Part shown: positions 25,457 to 36,628 of the stretch, piece by piece
Numbering within the stretch: the stretch's first letter is position 1
Layout: each line of letters opens with the position of its first letter
Origin: Phocoena phocoena
Taxonomy: Eukaryota > Chordata > Mammalia > Artiodactyla > Phocoenidae
Length of the DNA stretch: 64,000 bases
Assembly (NCBI RefSeq): GCF_963924675.1
Contig: NC_089232.1
Span: 37,343,312 to 37,407,311, forward strand
Reading direction: 5' to 3'
Program-made: the position numbers and the translations under genes
The notes under the pieces: model-generated
What the model saw: only the letters and a program-made list of their open reading frames with translations
Database searches by the model: none
Told to the model about the DNA's origin: nothing

Positions 25457-25654
25457 TTGATATCAGTGTGTGGTACTAATCTGTTTGAAAGGGCATATTC
25501 AGAGGTGAAATACATGAAATCTCATCAGAGATCAGCATTAACAGATGAATATTTGCAGTTGAGTTTGATGAGAGAGAACACTAACTTTGAACCCCAATCA
25601 AATGAAATGCTATCCCCCATTCCAATTAGATGTGTGCCACAAAAACACCTGTAA
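25457..25654 (+). pseudogene. C-terminal fragment of hAT transposase
   Basis: A 65-codon frame with residues F-E-R-A-Y-S-E-V followed by R-S-A-L-T-D-E-Y-L, which is the form of the hAT C-terminal dimerisation domain (hydrophobic core, then L-T-D-E-x-L). The starting Met is internal to the ancestral protein and has no meaning as a start. The frame ends just before the terminal inverted repeat, as expected for a transposase C-terminus. It is not expected to be expressed as a functional protein, since the upstream part is broken. Confidence 0.75.
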
Positions 25655-25815
25655 TCAGTTATTATTATAGTTTGAATTTCATCAAGACAAACATTTCAGA
25701 ATCTCTCTCTCTTGCTATATAAGTACTTACATAATACCTTCAATTTTGCCTATTGGCCTGCAAAGCCTAAAATATTTACCTGGCCCTTTACGTTATGTAG
25801 GCCCCTCATCTAGAC

Positions 25816-28127
25816 TAAGATAAATATAGTTAAGGGATGGGGACTGTCATAGTTGACAAGAAACTGAATGAAGCAGTAACTGTCTTTTATGAGAAAAATA
25901 AACAGAAAGTGGTATGTGTTTAAAAGACTATAACATACCAGAGTCAGAAGCAATCACTTCATTACACCAATCTCTTTAGATGTCCATCTAGAATCTAGAT
26001 CATAGATCTTAACACTTCTTCTATGGAAGTTAATTTTCCTTTATATGAAAAACTGGCATGGATTCAAGGATGATTGATAGTGACTAACATGGTGAAACAG
26101 TGTTTACTTTTAAACATTTTGAAAAGTATAGTTGTTTAGTGCAAAGTGTCAAGATTACAGGGATAGCAATTACTATTTAATTACACAAAGTACACTGGGC
26201 TGTTTTATGGTCTATGGAAAACTTTTTAAAACATAAATTAAAGCAGGTTATTTTGTTTTGTTTTAGTTTTGTTTAGTCATAAGAATGATGTATGACTATT
26301 AGGAAGACAAAATGTTACACAAGTTTCTGAGAGAGATGGTTAATTTTATACTCCTAGAGAGCTTCCAAAAGAGAATAACCATCTTACTGTAGGCTTTAAA
26401 CTTTTATCTACCTAAAGGCAAGAGCCAATCCATTATTTTAAAAAACTCAAATGTCCTATGAAAGCATTACAATCCAGATTTCATAAGATGGCTCCATACC
26501 ATATTAGAAATGTTATGAAAATTTTAAACTATATAGCTAATATCTCAGTCAATAGAAAAATGCCACAAAATAGCAAATAATTTAGAGTTAATGACAGACA
26601 AATAACATGTACTTTTATAAAAATATCATCATCATCATGGCCTTTCATGGTGCTAGGACTACAAGGAAGAATAAGATTCTGCTGATAAGCTTAAGAAAAT
26701 TTATAATCTACTTGGTAAGCTAGACTAAGTAAATAAAGAAAATAAATAATAATATAAGTGAACATAGCCTAGTGCCAAATGAGTATATGCATATGTGCAC
26801 TAAGTGCTGTAAGAAAAGAGAAACAAAATTGGGACTTATTAATACAACCAATTATATACACAATTACTTGTTTCAAGGATGAAAATATGTAAATTAATGT
26901 CTACCTACTATTCATCAATAATGAGAAACTAGACTGTGGCAGTAATGTCCCTTCTTTTTCCTCAGCCTAATATTTAAATTTAAGTAAAGATGATTCTTTT
27001 AAAAGCATCATTTTGATGTACTAAGCCAGAGGCAGCAGGTCTCATATCACTGCTATGAGAGCAAATAACCCACTAATCAAATATAGTATTCTTTCCCATT
27101 GAGAAAAAAAAAAGCCCTCATAAAACTTAACACAGCTCCCCAGGTAACCACCACTAATCACCAGAATTGGCACTTAAATGAAACTTACTTACCATGCAAG
27201 TTTTAAGGCATCTCTTTAAGAACAGAAGGAATAATAAAGGCATAGTCTACTCATGTGATTTCAGTACATTAGCCATAACATGTATGTATGAGAATAACTG
27301 GTATTTTCATACTATTTTGAAGCTTGATTATTGCTTTCTCTAGAGTTTTAAGTATTTTATTTATGATTATTTTAAGTATTTCTCTGTTTAGTGAGGATAT
27401 TAAAAGGTTCTATTAACAATTTTTATTAAAGCCCTTTATTAGATTTTAAGATAATGAATGTTGTGATCTTTTATTTTAGGAGAAATGAGAGAAGATGGCA
27501 TAGGACAGGTAAAACTCTTTCTCTGTTTATTAGACATCTAAATTCCAAAAGAAAAGCATACTGTGATTATTCTGAACTCAGGAAAAGCTGCCTACTGGAA
27601 TACATTAGCTGGAAACAGCTTTCTAGAAAACTATTCAGCTTTTCAGTATTTCAAGGTTATAATTATTATTAAAATAGTTATTTTTGAAAAACAAAATTAT
27701 GCATAATTTCTTTTGCACAAAAGAAATTATATATCTGGAATTTGCCTCAGAATAATCCAGCGGGGAGAAAGCAGGAGGGATAAGATGAATTAAAGTTGCC
27801 ATGAGTTGATGATTGATGAAGGTGGGTGATGGGTAATATAGTAGTTTATATATACCATTCTCTCTACTTTGGTGTATATTTGAAATTATCTAAAGTTAAA
27901 CATAAAAATAAAAGGTTTATAACAATAATGAAGTTAACCAATTCATTTTTATCACATTTATGTGTAATTTTTGTAAGTAATGCATGTGGGGTCCCTCTCC
28001 ATCTTCTGTTGCTGACATCACATCTAAGCTCATTTTGAGAGAAGAAATCAATGCCCTGCTATACCAATTCCAAAAAGGTTTTGTTTAAGTCAGAGGAAGC
28101 CTCATAATTTTATTAAAAGCCAACAAT
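25816..28127. other. Longest repeat-poor stretch on the left half; no gene recognised
   Basis: AT-rich, without a named repeat. A 29-bp exon-like segment with acceptor and donor borders lies at 27480-27508 (see findings). The stretch 26640-26720 has the wording of an old repeat but was not assigned. Confidence 0.45.
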
Positions 28128-28473
28128 GGGGACTTTCCTGGTGGCACAGTGGTCAAGAATCCGCCTGCCAATGCAGGGGACAGGGGTTCGATCCCTGGTC
28201 CGGGAAGATCCCACATGCCATGGAGCAACTAAGCTGGTGTGTCACAACTAACTGAGCCTGCGAGCCACTACTGAGCCCATGTGCCACAACTACTGAAGCC
28301 CATGTATCTAGAGCCCGTGCTCCGCAAGGGAAGCCACTGCAACGAGAAGCCCATGTGCCGCAACTAAGAGTACCCCTACTCGCCACAACTAGAGAAACCC
28401 TGCAAGCAGAAATGAAGACCCAACACAGCCAAAAATAAATAAAAATAAATCTATTTAAGAAGTTACATTAAAA
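28128..28473 (+). mobile_element. Long CHR SINE (type C)
   Basis: Head 'gggactttcctggtggcaca', B-box 'gggttcgatccctggtccgg', body phrases 'cacaactactgaagccc' and 'acgagaagcccatgtg', tail of 'aaataaata' units. Flanks 'agccaacaatgg' (left) and 'aggccacagtgg' (right) are an imperfect target-site duplication. Confidence 0.92.
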
Positions 28474-28494
28474 AAAAGGCCACAGTGGATTATC

Positions 28495-28690
28495 ACAGTA
28501 ACTGATTCATTATGAGACTGCAGTTTGAATGATAGTTCCACAGTTATGAGAATTATAACTTGGGAAAAATAATTTCATCTCCGTAAGTCTCAACTACTTC
28601 ATCTGTAAAATAGAGATAACTCCACATACCCCACAAGATTTTTGTGAAGCTCTATAGTGACTATGTATGTGGTAGGACTTTGTTAATTAT
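28495..28690 (+). mobile_element. MIR-type ancient SINE
   Basis: The core is 'aatttcatctccgtaagtctcaa' through 'catctgtaaaatagagataa', then 'tttgtgaagctctat', which fits the plus orientation of MIR (…cctcagtttcctcatctgtaaaatggggataa…). Divergent, ends uncertain. Confidence 0.7.
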
Positions 28691-29034
28691 ATGGAACTAT
28701 ACTAATGATAGTAATTATTAACATCATTGCTTGAATCTACTTCTTTATGGACATATCTATATTGAAAATATAATAATTGCTTAGAGGGAACTGCCATATT
28801 ACAGTTGAATGTGCACGCATAATAATCCGCATTTAATTTGCTAAAGCTTAAAGAAATTTAACCATAAATTTTATATATTTTTAAATAGCTTATTTTTTAG
28901 AATACTAACTGTTAAGGAAAAAAAGAAACTGCAACCTATCAAAACTTTACAGACACATCCACTTGGATGTACATGAAATTCAATCAAGAAATTGACTTCC
29001 CAAGAATCTTTCTGGAAAGGTCGCTAAACAGAAT

Positions 29035-29052
29035 AAGAGAAACATCACTTTG
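29035..29052. repeat. Target-site duplication of L1-E, left copy (18 bp)
   Basis: 'aagagaaacatcactttg' here is identical to 34163-34180. The pair defines the insertion borders of the intervening L1. Confidence 0.96.
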
Positions 29053-29202
29053 AGCTCTACCCACCATGAGTCCCTCCCATCAGGAAACTTACACAAGCCT
29101 CTTAGATAGCCTCATCCACCAGAGGGCAGACAGCAGAAGCAAGAAGAACTACAATCCTGCAGCCTGTGGAACAAAACCCACATTCACAGAATAATAGACA
29201 AG

Positions 29203-30100
29203 ATGAAAAGGCAGAGGGCTATGTACCAGATGAAGGAACAAGATAAAACCCCAGAAAAACAACTAAATGAAGTGGAGATAGGCAACCTTCCAGAAAAATA
29301 ATTCAGAATAGTGATAGTGAAGATGATTCAGGACCTTTGAAAAAGAATGGAGGCAAAGATCCAGAAGATGCAAGAAATGTTTAACAAAGACCTAGAAGAA
29401 TTAAAGAACAAACAAACAGAGATGAACAATACAATAACTGAAATGAAAACTACACTAGAAGAAATCAATGGCAGAATAACTGAGGCAGAAGAACGGATAA
29501 GTGACCTGGAAGACAGAATGGTGGAATTCACTGCTGTGGAACAGAATAAAGAAAAAAGAATGAAAATAAATGAAGACAGCCTAAGAGACCTCTGGGACAA
29601 CATTAAATGCAACAACATTTGCATTATAGGGGTCCCAGAAGGAGAAGGGAGAGAGAAAGGACCAGAGAAAATATCTGAAGAGGTTATAGTCAAAAACTTC
29701 CCTAACATGGGAAAGGAAATAGCCACCCAAGTCCAGGAAGCGCAGCGAGTCCCATACAGGATAAACTGAAGGACAAACATGCCAACACACAGTGTAATCA
29801 AATTGGCAAAAATTAAAGACAAAGAAAAATTACTGAAAGCAGCAAGGGAAAACGACAAATAACATACAAGGGAACTCCCATAAAATTAACAGCTGATTTC
29901 TCAGCAGAAACTGTACAAGCCAGAAGGGAGTGTCATGATAAAGTGATGAAAGGGAAGAACCTACAACCAAGATTACTCTACCATCCAGGATCTCATTCAG
30001 ATTCGACAGAGAAATCAAAAGCTTTACAGACAAGCAAAAGCTAGGAGAATTCAGCACCACAAAACCAGCTCTACAACAAATGCTAAAGGAACTTCTCTAA
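29203..30100 (+). pseudogene. L1 ORF1 (RNA-binding chaperone), broken
   Basis: The ORF1 start Met is at 29203, followed by K-R-Q-R-A. Frame 1 has stops at 29299 (TAA) and 29338 (TGA), then is open 29347-29769 with a heptad-like coiled-coil segment rich in E/K/I/L, followed by the start of the RRM-type region (I-C-I-I-G-V-P-E-G). A TGA at 29767 ends this frame; the C-terminal domain continues after it and then shifts frame near 29855. In active elements the product is a trimeric nucleic-acid chaperone of the L1 RNP. This copy cannot make it. Confidence 0.9.
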
Positions 30101-30171
30101 GTGGGAAACACAAGAGAAGAAAAGGACCTATAAAAACAAACCCAGAACAATTAAGAAAATGGTCACAGGAC

Positions 30172-31194
30172 ATGTCGTTAATTACCTTAAACGTGAATGG
30201 ATTAAATGCTCCAACCAAAAGACACAGGCTTGCTGAATGGATACAAAAACAAGACCCACATATATGCTGTCTACAAGAGACCCATTTCAGACCTAGGGAT
30301 ACATACAGACTGAAAGTGAGGGGATGGAAAAAGACACTGCATGCAAATGGAAATCAAAAGAAAGGTGGAGTAGCAATACTCATATCAGATAAAATAGACT
30401 TTAAAATAAAGAATGTTACAGCAGACAAGGAAGGACACTACATAATGATCAAGGGATCGATCCAAGAAGAAGATATAACTATTATAAATATATATTCACC
30501 CAACATAGGAGCACCACAATACATAAGGCAACCACTAACAGCTATAAAAGAGGAAATTGACAGTAACACAATAATAGTGGGGGACTTTAACACCTCACTT
30601 ACACCAATGGACAGATCATCCAAATTAAAAATAAATAAGGAAACAGAAGCTTTAAATGACACAATAGACCAGATAGATTTAATTGATATTTATAGGATAT
30701 TCCATCCAAAAACAGCCGATTACACTTTCTTCTCAAGTGTGCATGGAACATTCTCCAGGATAGATCACATCTTGGGTCACAAATCAAGCCTTAGTAAATT
30801 TAAGAGAACTGAAATCATATCAATCATCTTTTCTGACCACAACGCTAGGAGATTAGAAATGAATTACAGGGAAAACAACGTAAAAAACACAAACACATGG
30901 AGGCTAAACAATACATTACTAAATAACCAAGAGATCACTGAAGAAATCAAAGAGGAAATCAAAAAATACCTAGAGACAAATGACAATGAAAACACGATGA
31001 TCCAAAACCTATGGGATGCAGCAAAAGCAGTTCTAAGAGGGAATTTTATAGCTATACAAGCCTACCTCAAGAAACAAGAAAAATCTCAAATAAACAATCT
31101 AACCTTACACCTAAAAGAACTAGAGAGAGAACAAACAAAACCCAAAGTTAGCAGAAGGAAAAAAAATCATAAAGATCAGAGCAGAAATAAATGA
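30172..31194 (+). pseudogene. L1 ORF2 endonuclease part, 340 codons uninterrupted
   Basis: This frame holds the whole AP-type endonuclease domain, about residues 1-235, and part of the linker. Residues corresponding to the catalytic set are present: N9, E36 (in L-Q-E-T-H-F), D138 and N140 (G-D-F-N), D198 (R-I-D-H), and D222-H223 (S-D-H-N). The family enzyme nicks T-rich DNA to start target-primed reverse transcription. The frame ends at a TGA at 31192-31194, just after a run of eight A's near 31160, where a one-base indel shifts ORF2. Everything downstream that should be the same protein is in other frames. Whether the truncated protein is made is unknown. Confidence 0.92.
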
Positions 31195-33290
31195 AATAGG
31201 AACAAAGAAAACAATAGCAAAGATCAATAAAACTAAAAGCTAGTTTTTTGAGAAGATAAACAGAATTGATAAACCATCTGCCAGACTCATCAAGAAAAAG
31301 AGGGAGAACACTCAAATCAATAAAATTAGAAATGAAAAAGGAGAAGCTACAATAGACACTGCAGAAATACAAAGCATCCTAAAAGACTACTAAAAGCAAC
31401 TCTATGCCAATAAAATGGACAACCTGGAAGAAATAGACAAATTCTTAGGAAGGTATAACCTTCCAAGACTGAACCAGGAAGAAAGAGAAAATATGAACAG
31501 ACCAATCACAAGTAATGAAATTGAAACTGTGATTTAAAATCTTCCAACAAACAAAAGTCCAGGACCAGATGGCTTCACAGGTGAATTCTATCAAACAGTT
31601 AGAGAAGAGCTAACACCCATCCTTCTCAAACTCTTCCAAAAAATTGCAGAGGAAGGAACACTCACAAACTCATTCTATGAGGCCACCATCACCCTGATAC
31701 CAAAACCAGACAAATATGCTACAAAAAAAGAATATTACAGACCAATATCACTCATGAATATAGATGCAAAAATCCTCAACAAAATACTAGCAAACAGAAT
31801 CCAACAACACATTAAAAGGATCATACACCATAATCAAGTGGGATTTATCCCAGGGATGCAAGAATTCTTCAATATATGCAAATCAATGTGATACACCATA
31901 TTAACAAATTGAAGAATAAAAACCATATGATCATCTCAATAGATTCAGAAAAAGCTTTTGACAAAATTCAATACCAATTTATGATAAAAACTCTCCAGAA
32001 AGTGGGCATAGAGGGAACCTACCTCAACATAATAAAGGCCATATACGATGAAACCACAGCAAACATCATTCTCAATGGTGAAAAACTGAAAGCATTTCCT
32101 CTAAGATCAGGAACAAGACAAGGATGTCCACTCTCACCACTATTATTCAATATACTTTGGAAGTCCTAGCCATGACAACCAGATAAGAAAAAGAAAGAAA
32201 AGGAATACAAATTGGAAAAGAAAAAGTAAAACTGTCACTGTTTGCAGATGACATAATACTATACATAGACAATCCTAGAAATGCCACCAGAAAACTACTA
32301 GAGCTAATCAATGAATTTGATAATGCTATAGGATACAAAATTAATGCACAGAAATCTCCTGCATTCCTATACACTAATGATGAAAAATCTGCAAGAGAAA
32401 TTAAGGAAACATTTACCACTGCAGCAAAAAGAATAAAATACCTAGGAATAAAGCTACCTAGGGAGACAAAAGACCTGTATGCAGAAAACTATAAGACACT
32501 GATGAAAGAAATTAAAGATGATACCAACAGATGGAGAGATAAACCATGTTCTTGGATTGGAAAAATCAATATTGTGAATATGACTATACTGCCCAAGGCA
32601 ATCTATAGATTCAATGAAATCCCTATCAAATTACCAATGGCATTTTTTATGGAACTAGAACAAAAAATCTCAAAATTTGTATGGAGACACAAAAGACCCC
32701 AAATAGCCAAAGCAGTCTTGAGGGAAAAAAACAGAGCGGGAGGAATCAGACTCCCTGACTTCAGACTATACTACAAAGCTACAGTAATCAAGACAATATG
32801 GTACTGGCACAAAAACAGAAACATAGATCAATGAAACAAGATAGAAAGCCCAGAGATAAACCCACGCACCTATGGTCAACTAATCTATGACAAAGGAGGC
32901 AAGGATATACAATGGAGAAAAGACAGTCTCTTCAATAAGTGGTGCTGGGAAAACTGGACAGCTACATGTAAAAGAGTGAAATTAGAACACTCCCTAACAC
33001 CATACACAAAAATAAACTCAAAATTGATTAGACACCTAAATGTAAGACCAGACACTATAAAACTCTTAGAGGAAAACATAGGAAGAACACTCTTTGACAT
33101 AAATAACAGCAAGATCTTTTCTGATCCACCTCCTAGAGTAATGGAAATAAAAACAAAAATAAACAAATGAGACCTAATGAAACTTAAAAGCTTTTGTACA
33201 GCAAAGGAAACCATAAACAACACGAAAAGACAACCCTCAGAATGGGAGAAAATATTTGCAAATGAATGAACAAAGAATATCCAAAATCTA
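31195..33290 (+). pseudogene. L1 ORF2 reverse transcriptase and C-terminal part, broken
   Basis: After the frameshift near 31160 the protein continues with stops at about 31242 (TAG), 31389 (TAA) and 31535 (TAA). A further frameshift near 31870 precedes an open run 31876-32169, which covers the F-D-K-I-Q and [10 protein letters not shown] motifs. After another shift, the catalytic box F-A-D-D is intact at 32241-32252 in a frame open from about 32190 to 32834. The TGA at 32832 and another at 33168 interrupt the C-terminal part. The catalytic box is intact but the protein is not continuous. Confidence 0.9.
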
Positions 33291-34162
33291 TAAACAGCTC
33301 AAGCAGCTCAATATTAAAGAAACAAACAACCCAATCCAAAAATGGGCAGAAGACCTAAATAGACATTTCTCCAAAGAAGACATACATATGGCCAAGAAAC
33401 ACATGAAAAGATGCTGAACATCACTAATTGTTAGAGAAATGCAAATCAAAACTACAATGAAGTATCACCTCACACCAGTTAGAATGGGCATCATCAGAAA
33501 ATCTACAAACAACAAATGCTGGAGAGGGTGTGGAGAAAAGGGGACCCTCTTGCACTGTTGGTGGGAAAATAAATTGATACAGCCACTATGGAGAACAGTA
33601 TGGAGGTTCCTTAAAAAATCTAAAAAATGAATTACCATATGACCTACTACTGGGCATATACTCACAGAAAACCATAATTCAAAAAGATGCATGCACCCCA
33701 ATGTTCACTGCAGCACTATTTACAATAGCCAGGCCGCGGAAGCAACCTAAATGCCCACTGACAGACGAATGGATAAAGAAGTTGTGGTACGTATATACAA
33801 TGGAATATTACTCAGCCACAAAAAGGAACGAAATTGGGTCATTTGTTGAGAAGTGGATGGATCTAGAGACTGTCATACGGAGTGAAGTAAGTCAGAAAGA
33901 GAAAAACAAATATCGTATATTAACGCATGTATGTGGAACCTAGAAAAATGGTACAGATGAACCGGTTTGCAGGGCAGAAGTTGAGACACAGATGTAGAGA
34001 ACAAATGTATGGATACCAAGGGGGGAAAGCCGCGGGGGGGTAGGGATGGTGGTGTGATGAATTGGGCGATTGGGATTGACATGTATACACTGATGTGTAT
34101 AAAATTGATGACTAATAAGAACCTGCTGCATAAAAAAATAAAATTTAAAATTTTTTTTAAAA

Positions 34163-34180
34163 AAGAGAAACATCACTTTG
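34163..34180. repeat. Target-site duplication of L1-E, right copy (18 bp)
   Basis: Identical to 29035-29052 and directly follows the A-rich tail of L1-E. Confidence 0.96.
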
Positions 34181-34544
34181 TGTACTAAAGTATAGGATAA
34201 TTATCGAAAATAGGCCACACATCTTTGAGTTCAGATATTAATATAGCTTATGGTCAGATTAGCACTAACTTATACACACTTTATGTTCAGCCCCCTGGTT
34301 TCTTGTTTAGGAATTATTATTAAGCACAGATAAAACACAGATTGTAACATCCTGTCATTATTGCTTGCAAAGTTCTTTCTCATGTAAAACTTTCATATGC
34401 TACATTTTAAAGTAGGGTTTTGTGTGTCTTTGTACAATTTTCTTTTACTATAATAACTTTATTGACATATTTCTCTAATCAATTGAATGTATTCAATAGG
34501 AAATAAAAATTGTAAATAATAAAATAATTAATGCTAATATTTAT

Positions 34545-34747
34545 CAAGTGCCTAGTATACTAGGCATATACTCAGTACTTTAAATGTTTTAATTAAGTTA
34601 ATTCTCACAACCCTATGGGGTAGATTCTACTATTAGTTCCATTTTATAGACAAGAAAACAGACACAGAGATTAAGTAACTTCCCCACAGTCACACAGCTT
34701 GTGAGGTATACAGCTGGAATTCAATCCCTAACAGTCTGGCTCTGGAC
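34545..34747 (-). mobile_element. MIR-type ancient SINE, reverse orientation
   Basis: The plus strand reads 'caagtgcctagtatactagg', 'ctcacaaccctatggggtag', 'cattttatagacaagaaaac', 'acacagcttgtgagg' and 'cagtctggctctgga', the complement of MIR from its 3' end to near its tRNA head. Divergent but collinear over about 200 bp. Confidence 0.88.
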
Positions 34748-34979
34748 CAGGGTTCTCAACCTCAGAGCTACTGACATGTTGGGCCAGGTAATTCTTTGTT
34801 TTGGAGGTGCCATCCGGTGCATTGTAGGATTAAACATTAGCAGCATACTTGGCCACTACCTACTAGATGCTAGTAGTTCCCCCACCTCAGTCGTGACAAT
34901 CAAGTAACATCTCCAGACATTGCCAAGTGTCTCCTTCGTGGAGGAGAGTGGTAAAATCACCTCCAGTTGAGAAGCACTG
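34748..34979 (-). mobile_element. MER5A-like non-autonomous hAT element
   Basis: Ends 'cagggttctcaacc' and 'ccagttgagaagcactg' form terminal inverted repeats. The interior 'gcattgtaggattaaacatt', 'agatgctagtagttccccca' and 'cagacattgccaagtgtctc' matches the MER5A body read from its far end. It abuts the MIR at 34747. The 8-bp flanks are too diverged to call a duplication. Confidence 0.88.
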
Positions 34980-35179
34980 CTCCAGAGAAACCCCTACAGA
35001 ACACTGCCTCTCTAAAAACCACAATATAGAAATATGGAAAGCAGGAAAATAAGAGAATTAAAATCACCTATAATTACACTATCTAGAGATGATAATTAAT
35101 ATTACTCATACATTTTAAGTTTTCCGGGTGCTCCCCCCCAATTACATTCCTATCCGTCTACCTACTCTCACAGTCTTAA

Positions 35180-36180
35180 ATTTTATGTTAATTGTTCCCT
35201 TGTTTGTCTTTATAGTTTCCCTGTATGTGGCTACATTCCTAAATAACATGATATTTAGTTTTACTTATTTCTAAACTTCATATAAACAAAAACATAGTGC
35301 ATTCTTTGTGTTACATGCTTTTTTCATTCAATACTATGTTTTGGAAATAGATCCATGCTGATGTGTATAGGTGTAAGTTTATTCATTTCCATTGCCTATT
35401 GTATTCCACTGGATGAATATCATAAGTTATTCATGTACTCTACTGCTGATGGACATTTAAGTGGTTTCTAGCTTTTTCTATTACAAACAGTGCTGCTATG
35501 AATATTTTTCTACATATCCCTAGGGTATATCCCCAAGAACAATTTCTGGTGATAGGCAATGCACATCTTAAATTTTAATAAATAATTCCAAATTTTTCCC
35601 GAAGTAGTTTTACCAATTTATATTTCCACCAGCGAAGTGTAAGAGATTCCATTGCTCTACAATCTAACACTTAGATTTAACATTCGTATTTCAACTTTTT
35701 TGCCATTCCTAGTATCTGTGAAATAGTTTCTTGCTGAGATTCTAATTTGCACTTGCCTAATTAATAATAAGGCTAAACATATGTTCATATGTTTCTGGTT
35801 ATTTGTTTCTTCTTTCTAGAAACGCCTATTCCTATCTTTCACTCACTTTTATTGGGTTCTTTGCCTTTTTCTCACTGATTTGGAGGAGTTCTTTACATAT
35901 TCTGGAACTAATCCTTTGTTAAGTAACTTCTCCCTATTTGTTGCTTGTATTGTCCCTGTCTTTATGGTTGTTACAGAGAAATTCAACCACAGTAAAGATA
36001 AGAATGTACCACCTTTTCCTTTATGGTATGTTTTTTATGTCTTAAGATGTCCTTCCCTCCTCCCAGTGTTATACAGATATTATTCTGTTATTAAAGCTTT
36101 TGCCTTTCACATTTATGTCTAATCCATTTACATAGTTCATTCCTTGGAGAAACCAGGTCATTTATTCTATATAATGCTTC
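35180..36180 (-). mobile_element. Old minus-strand L1, 3'UTR and ORF2 C-terminus (L1-F)
   Basis: Complementary L1 signature phrases occur in order: 'tattccactggatgaatatc', 'ctgctgatggacatttaagt', 'gtgctgctatgaatattt', 'aatttatatttccaccagcg', 'tggaggagttctttacatat'. These correspond to late ORF2 and the 3' region, strongly diverged. The 3' end toward 35180 is approximate. Confidence 0.8.
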
Positions 36181-36620
36181 ATATTCTGGGTTTGGTTGAT
36201 AGATTGCTCATTTAAATTGTTCTTCTGTCCCCTGTTATTTCCTATACACTTGTATTTTAATCCATTTTCTTGCTTAAAGTGCAGCTTTCTAGGCAGTTTT
36301 TTACATCATATCATGAGGTACATAAATATTTGGCTGCCCCAAGTTTTAGTGATGTTATAATTGACCAACAGATTCAGACGGTATCTGATTCCTCCACTTA
36401 AAATTCCCCATCAAACTTTTACTTGGTGGTTTTAAAATACATTGGTGAACACTGCCTAACAATTTTTTCATGGGGGATTCAAAAATAGGGATTTTCTAAG
36501 TCTATCATTTACTTGCAATTCTTCTGTAAAAATGTGTCTGTCATCAACTATCTGGTTTTCATGAAAGGAAGTTTTAAAAAGGTAGGATAAATGCTTGATT
36601 CTTTCCTTTTATTTATCAAT
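36181..36620. other. Unassigned, probably very old repeat
   Basis: Phrases such as 'agttttagtgatgttataat' and 'gggattttctaagtctatc' are reminiscent of very old L1-related sequence. Not placed. No gene seen. Confidence 0.35.
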
Positions 36621-36628
36621 GTTCAGAG

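Larger units (their letters stand above)
23429..25807 (+). mobile_element. Relic of an autonomous hAT (Charlie-type) DNA transposon
   Basis: The element is 2.38 kb and flanked by a perfect 8-bp duplication, 'atctagac' at 23421-23428 and 25808-25815. Terminal inverted repeats are 'tagagatctgcaaa' left and 'ttatgtaggcccctc' right, diverged from the CAGNGGTC type. Between them lies a decayed transposase gene on the plus strand. A BED-finger-like region is near 23.82-23.96 kb. The core is near 24.3-24.8 kb, where one frame encodes T-T-D-D-A then G. A C-terminal hAT dimerisation-like segment is at 25457-25654, with F-E-R-A-Y-S-E-V and the L-T-D-E-Y-L motif. Many stops and frameshifts make it dead. 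The layout matches the transposase group that also gave rise to GTF2IRD2- and ZBED-like host genes; this link is from memory of those families. Confidence 0.88.
29053..34162 (+). mobile_element. Youngest long L1 (L1-E), 5.1 kb, perfect 18-bp TSD
   Basis: The element runs from part-way in the 5'UTR ('agctctacccaccatgagtc') through ORF1 (29203-~30100), ORF2 (30172-~33290) and 3'UTR to an A-rich tail with 'aataaa' at 34133-34162. It is not interrupted by any other repeat, unlike every other long L1 here, and its target-site duplication is perfect. Both ORFs are broken (see separate entries), so it is not autonomous. The 5' end is truncated within the UTR. The second-strand flank reads 'gaat' before the duplication, compatible with the loose L1 endonuclease target. 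Confidence 0.96.

Noticed and set aside
29328..29858. A 176-codon minus-strand frame
   Set aside because: It lies antisense to L1 ORF1. Low-T sense sequence of L1 produces long antisense frames without meaning.
30172..33170. A functional retrotransposon
   Set aside because: Although endonuclease residues and the RT catalytic box are intact, at least three frameshifts and several stops separate them, and ORF1 is also broken.
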